A stretch of DNA of 9,651 nucleotides from Actinomycetota bacterium (GTDB lineage Bacteria > Actinomycetota > Actinomycetes > Nanopelagicales > Nanopelagicaceae), in contig WLCS01000027.1 of the NCBI GenBank assembly GCA_009705185.1, forward strand, positions 1 to 9,651, in the 5' to 3' direction. Of the stretch, positions 7,673 through 9,651 are shown one piece after another. Numbering within the stretch: the stretch's first letter is position 1; the number at the start of each line of letters is the position of its first letter. Position numbers and translations under genes: made by a program. Below the pieces are notes generated by a model, which ran no database searches, was not told the origin of the DNA, and was given only the letters and a program-made list of their open reading frames with translations.

Positions 7673-7706
7673 GGGGGTTATTCTCTCGTACGCTTTACAA
7701 TAAAGC
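7673..7706. promoter_or_regulatory. 34-bp divergent control region between the DUF4032 and AI-2E genes
   Basis: Only 34 bases separate the two ATG codons. On the plus strand TACAAT (7696-7701, five of six to TATAAT) ends five bases before the AI-2E ATG at 7707, the layout expected of a leaderless actinobacterial mRNA; no good -35 box is seen at the right distance. On the minus strand, candidate -10 boxes are TATTGT (7702-7697), which would give a short leader with GAGAG, or GAGAAT (7685-7680), which would give a leaderless transcript. The choice between them is open. Confidence 0.5.
7692..7706. repeat. Perfect inverted repeat over the AI-2E -10 box (possible operator)
   Basis: GCTTTA and TAAAGC flank a three-base centre CAA, forming a 6-3-6 dyad that ends immediately before the AI-2E start codon. 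It covers the plus-strand TACAAT and the minus-strand TATTGT, so a protein bound here could affect both genes. Such a short AT-rich dyad can also arise by chance or from symmetric promoter elements. Confidence 0.4.
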
Positions 7707-8822
7707 ATGGCCATTTCAGAGCGTATAAAGAGAAAACCCAAGAGTTCATCTGTTCAACCAGATTTTGGAACAGCAGGAGAGCCAATGGACCGCGCACATC
7801 CCTTTTATTTCGGCTTTGTAGCCACTCTGGGGGCCTTAAGTGCATTTGTATTGATGCGAGCACTTGCAAGTGCCAGTCAAGTATTTGTTCTGATTCTCGT
7901 TGCGCTCTTCTTAGCAACTGGACTTAATCCAGCAGTAGAGGCTATTCGCAAGAGAGGTCTCTCAAGAGCAAATTCGGTAGCAATTATTTTTACATCGGTA
8001 ATTTTACTAGTCATTCTCTTTGGTGCACTCGTTGTTCCTCCTCTTGTTTCTCAAGGAACACATTTGATTGAGACAGCTCCGGCACTCTTGAATCAACTCA
8101 AAGATAATTCAACAATCGCAAGCATTAATGATCAGTACGGTGTGATTGATACATTGCAGAAGAAATTGAGTTCAGTGACATCTAATGGCTCGCTTCTCAT
8201 CTCTGCTTTTGGCGGAGTCATTGGTGTAGGCAAAAGCGTGCTTTCAGGTACTTTCACTGGGCTCACAATTCTCGTTCTCACTCTCTACTTCATTACTTCA
8301 CTTCCGCAGGCAGTTGATCTTGGGCTCAAGCTCGTTCCAGCAAGCCGCCGCCCACGCGTAGCGCTTCTTACTGAAGCAATCATTGCGCGCGTTGGTGCAT
8401 TTGTTGGAAGTCAGATTCTTGTCTCAGCGCTAGCTGCGACATTTATGACTCTACTTGCAGTAATTCTTGGTCTTCCTTCACCTATTGCCATTGGAATCAT
8501 CATTTTTGTCTGCGGACTAGTTCCATTAATTGGTCATTTCTTGGGGTGCGGAATTTATACGATTATTGCTCTGACTCAATCTGTTTCTGTCGGAATTTTT
8601 GCATTCGTCGGATACGTAATTTATGTTCAAATTGAAAACTATGTTCTGACTCCAAAGATAATGAAACGTACTTTGGCAGTTCCAGGTGCAGTAACAATCA
8701 TCTCTGCATTGATTGGAACATCACTTCTCGGTCTTGTTGGCGGATTGCTTGCAGTTCCTGTTGCAGCATCAATTATTTTGATTCTTGAAGAAGTTGTCTT
8801 TCCTCGCGCTGAAAAATCTTAA
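7707..8822 (+). CDS. AI-2E family transporter (PF01594-type membrane protein)
   Basis: This 371-residue integral membrane protein belongs to the AI-2E/UPF0118 family, whose members have been linked to autoinducer-2 export, ion/proton exchange or other transport; the substrate here cannot be told. A basic N-terminus (ERIKRKPK) precedes FYFGFVATLGALSAFVLM (33-50) and a second hydrophobic segment with LATGLNPAVEAIRKRGLSR (69-87). A third segment lies at about 90-112, followed by a soluble loop (about 113-160). The rest is mostly hydrophobic, with LTLYFITSLP (191-200), GLPSPIAIGIIIFVCGLVPLIGH (255-277), the family signature VQIENYVLTPKIMKRTL (307-323) and a final GGLLAVPVAA helix. The length is normal for the family. 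The ATG at 7707 is favoured by the TACAAT box five bases upstream, suggesting a leaderless message. The stop interlocks with that of the convergent hydrolase. Confidence 0.92.
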   Translation: MAISERIKRKPKSSSVQPDFGTAGEPMDRAHPFYFGFVATLGALSAFVLMRALASASQVFVLILVALFLATGLNPAVEAIRKRGLSRANSVAIIFTSVILLVILFGALVVPPLVSQGTHLIETAPALLNQLKDNSTIASINDQYGVIDTLQKKLSSVTSNGSLLISAFGGVIGVGKSVLSGTFTGLTILVLTLYFITSLPQAVDLGLKLVPASRRPRVALLTEAIIARVGAFVGSQILVSALAATFMTLLAVILGLPSPIAIGIIIFVCGLVPLIGHFLGCGIYTIIALTQSVSVGIFAFVGYVIYVQIENYVLTPKIMKRTLAVPGAVTIISALIGTSLLGLVGGLLAVPVAASIILILEEVVFPRAEKS

Positions 8823-8829
8823 ATTTCAG
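8809..8829. terminator. Weak AT-rich stem-loop across the AI-2E/hydrolase stop codons
   Basis: CTGAAA (8809-8814) and TTTCAG (8824-8829) can pair around a 9-base loop containing the shared TTAA. The 6-bp stem has only two G-C pairs and there is no clean T tract, so bidirectional termination here is doubtful. It is the only dyad I noticed near either convergent junction. Confidence 0.2.
8819..8822. other. Interlocked stop codons of the convergent AI-2E and hydrolase genes (TTAA)
   Basis: TTAA provides TAA for the AI-2E gene on the plus strand (8820-8822) and TAA for the hydrolase on the minus strand (8821-8819). This is exactly the arrangement found at 4360-4363. Confidence 0.9.
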
Positions 8830-9529
8830 TAGGTAGTGGCAAGCGCCCTGGTGCAACAACTCGAGCGATTTCACTTAATACTCGATGCACAAAAGGTTCG
8901 CCCACCCAGAGATGCTTGGCGCCATCAACGGCGATTAACTCGGTTTGTGGAATAACGCTAAATCTCTCTCGAGCTTGATCTGGCTTTAAGTAATCATCAT
9001 GTTCTGGAATCAGAGCCACGATTGGTCTTCCATCTGCTGCCCAGAATTCGAGATCACCATCGACGATATCTAGCAGCGTTGGACTTAAGAGAATGAGTCC
9101 TTTAACGCGCGGGTCACGTGCATGACTGATTGCAATGCTTGTTCCAAATGACCAACCAACAACCCACAACTCTTGTAAGCCAAGAGTGTTAAAACAATAA
9201 TTAATCATTGCTTCAACATCGTATTTTTCAGCGCGTCCGTTGTCATAAGAGCCAGTACTTGTGCCCGCTTCACTTGATGTACCGCGAGTGTTAAAACGCA
9301 CGACCGTGATTCCCGCCATCTCGGGCAACCGGTTTGCCGCTTTTTTGTAAATGTGGCTATCCATCATTCCCCCGCCGGTGGGATTGGGATGACAACACAA
9401 AATCGCTGATGTTGGACGCTCTATTGGTGCGCTGACTTCGCCTACCAATGTTTGGCCATCTTCCGTCTGGACCGTGAAGGCAGTGCGAGTAGCTGCAAGA
9501 ACTGTGCTGGGGCGGATTGGTTCCGACAT
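8819..9529 (-). CDS. Alpha/beta hydrolase (COG2945-like)
   Basis: This 236-residue soluble hydrolase of the alpha/beta fold has no signal peptide and is probably cytoplasmic. The nucleophile elbow GWSFG places the catalytic serine at S127. The likely acid is D178 or D179 in IPEHDDYLKP, and the histidine is H206 in DGAKHLWVG. The early CCHPNPTGGGMMDSHIYKKAA segment (45-65), with HPNP probably forming the oxyanion hole, and VVRFNTRGTSSEAG (76-89) are typical of the small COG2945-type hydrolases, whose substrates are mostly unknown esters or acyl compounds. The ATG at 9529 is preceded by a TAGACT box six bases upstream and no Shine-Dalgarno match, which points to a leaderless transcript. It is divergent from an aldehyde dehydrogenase gene with a 22-base gap, so the two may be co-regulated. 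The fold is certain and the substrate is not. Confidence 0.88.
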   Translation of the reverse strand: MSEPIRPSTVLAATRTAFTVQTEDGQTLVGEVSAPIERPTSAILCCHPNPTGGGMMDSHIYKKAANRLPEMAGITVVRFNTRGTSSEAGTSTGSYDNGRAEKYDVEAMINYCFNTLGLQELWVVGWSFGTSIAISHARDPRVKGLILLSPTLLDIVDGDLEFWAADGRPIVALIPEHDDYLKPDQARERFSVIPQTELIAVDGAKHLWVGEPFVHRVLSEIARVVAPGRLPLPTEI

Positions 9530-9564
9530 AGTTGCAGTCTAGTCTTGGGTTATGGCTGAAACAA
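9517..9564. promoter_or_regulatory. Divergent promoter pair with overlapping -10 boxes, both predicted leaderless
   Basis: Plus strand, for the aldehyde dehydrogenase: TTGGTT (9517-9522), a 17-base spacer, TAGTCT (9540-9545), six bases, then the ATG at 9552. Minus strand, for the hydrolase: TTGTTT (9564-9559), a 17-base spacer, TAGACT (9541-9536), six bases, then the ATG at 9529. The two -10 boxes share the TA at 9540-9541. Each -35 box lies inside the coding region of the opposite gene. Both promoters place the start of transcription at the A of the ATG. Only half of each -35 box matches TTGACA, so the call rests on the spacing and the TANNNT boxes. Confidence 0.6.
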
Positions 9565-9651
9565 AAAGCGCAGTATTTGAATCCCACAATCCTGCAACCG
9601 GTGAAGTAATTAAATCGTACCCGCAAGCTTCGGAAGCGGAAGTACGTGCAG
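9552..9651 (+). CDS. Aldehyde dehydrogenase family protein, N-terminal fragment (3' end outside window)
   Basis: The first 33 codons of an open frame run to the end of the window. The residues after MAETKSAV read FESHNPATGEVIKSYP followed by QASEAEVRA. This is the usual N-terminus of NAD(P)-dependent aldehyde dehydrogenases, with the NPATGEVI signature and the following helix (ASEAEV). Succinate-semialdehyde dehydrogenase-type enzymes often look like this, but 33 residues cannot settle the substrate, and the catalytic cysteine and glutamate lie outside the window. The ATG at 9552 has no Shine-Dalgarno match, but a TAGTCT -10 box ends six bases before it, consistent with a leaderless transcript. 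The gene is divergent from the alpha/beta hydrolase and shares the promoter region with it. Confidence 0.85.
   Translation, partial: MAETKSAVFESHNPATGEVIKSYPQASEAEVRA

Noticed and set aside
7673..7741. A longer N-terminus for the DUF4032 protein starting at 7741
   Set aside because: It would add 23 residues without family similarity and overlap the divergent AI-2E gene by 35 bases. The ATG at 7672 gives the MALRITGLGEE start expected of the family.
7707..8822. A quorum-sensing locus based on the AI-2E gene
   Set aside because: The family name is historical and members carry varied substrates. No luxS or signal-receptor gene is nearby.

Overview
The window reads as chromosomal DNA of a low-GC, streamlined actinobacterium. 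The lineage evidence is a homodimeric-type pyruvate dehydrogenase E1 (AceE), the maltosyltransferase GlgE, a DUF4032 kinase-like protein, and probable leaderless promoters with TANNNT boxes just before the ATG. GC content is in the low-to-mid 40s per cent by eye, far below most actinobacteria. A freshwater acI/Nanopelagicales-type genome fits best, but this is inference without any database search.

Layout, left to right. (1) A rightward block: the C-terminal end of aceE, then glgE overlapping its stop codon, then glgB. GlgE polymerises maltose-1-phosphate into linear alpha-1,4-glucan and GlgB adds alpha-1,6 branches, so these two are the polymerising and branching steps of GlgE-type glucan synthesis. 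The enzymes that make maltose-1-phosphate (TreS/Pep2 or GlgM/GlgC) are not in the window. (2) A leftward block read from about 7672 down to 4360: a DUF4032 kinase-fold protein, a thioredoxin-fold/TPR protein without the CXXC pair (YbbN/CnoX-like), and an MFS transporter. Consecutive genes overlap by 1-4 bases. (3) A rightward AI-2E-family membrane protein, divergent from block 2. (4) A leftward alpha/beta hydrolase, convergent with the AI-2E gene. (5) The first 33 codons of a rightward aldehyde dehydrogenase, divergent from the hydrolase.

The window is almost entirely coding: only about 64 of 9651 bases (8, 34 and 22 bp gaps) lie outside genes with the starts chosen here, so no stretch over 300 bases lacks a gene. 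Both convergent pairs end on one shared palindromic TTAA holding both stop codons. Both divergent gaps are so short that the promoters must overlap the start regions. In the 9530-9551 gap the two predicted -10 boxes share the same TA dinucleotide.

No tRNA, rRNA, CRISPR array, insertion sequence or clear intrinsic terminator was seen. I did not find a convincing undescribed multi-gene system. The most notable items are the compact bidirectional promoters, the interlocked stop codons, the aceE-glgE overlap, and the coupled DUF4032/YbbN-like/MFS cluster of unknown job.
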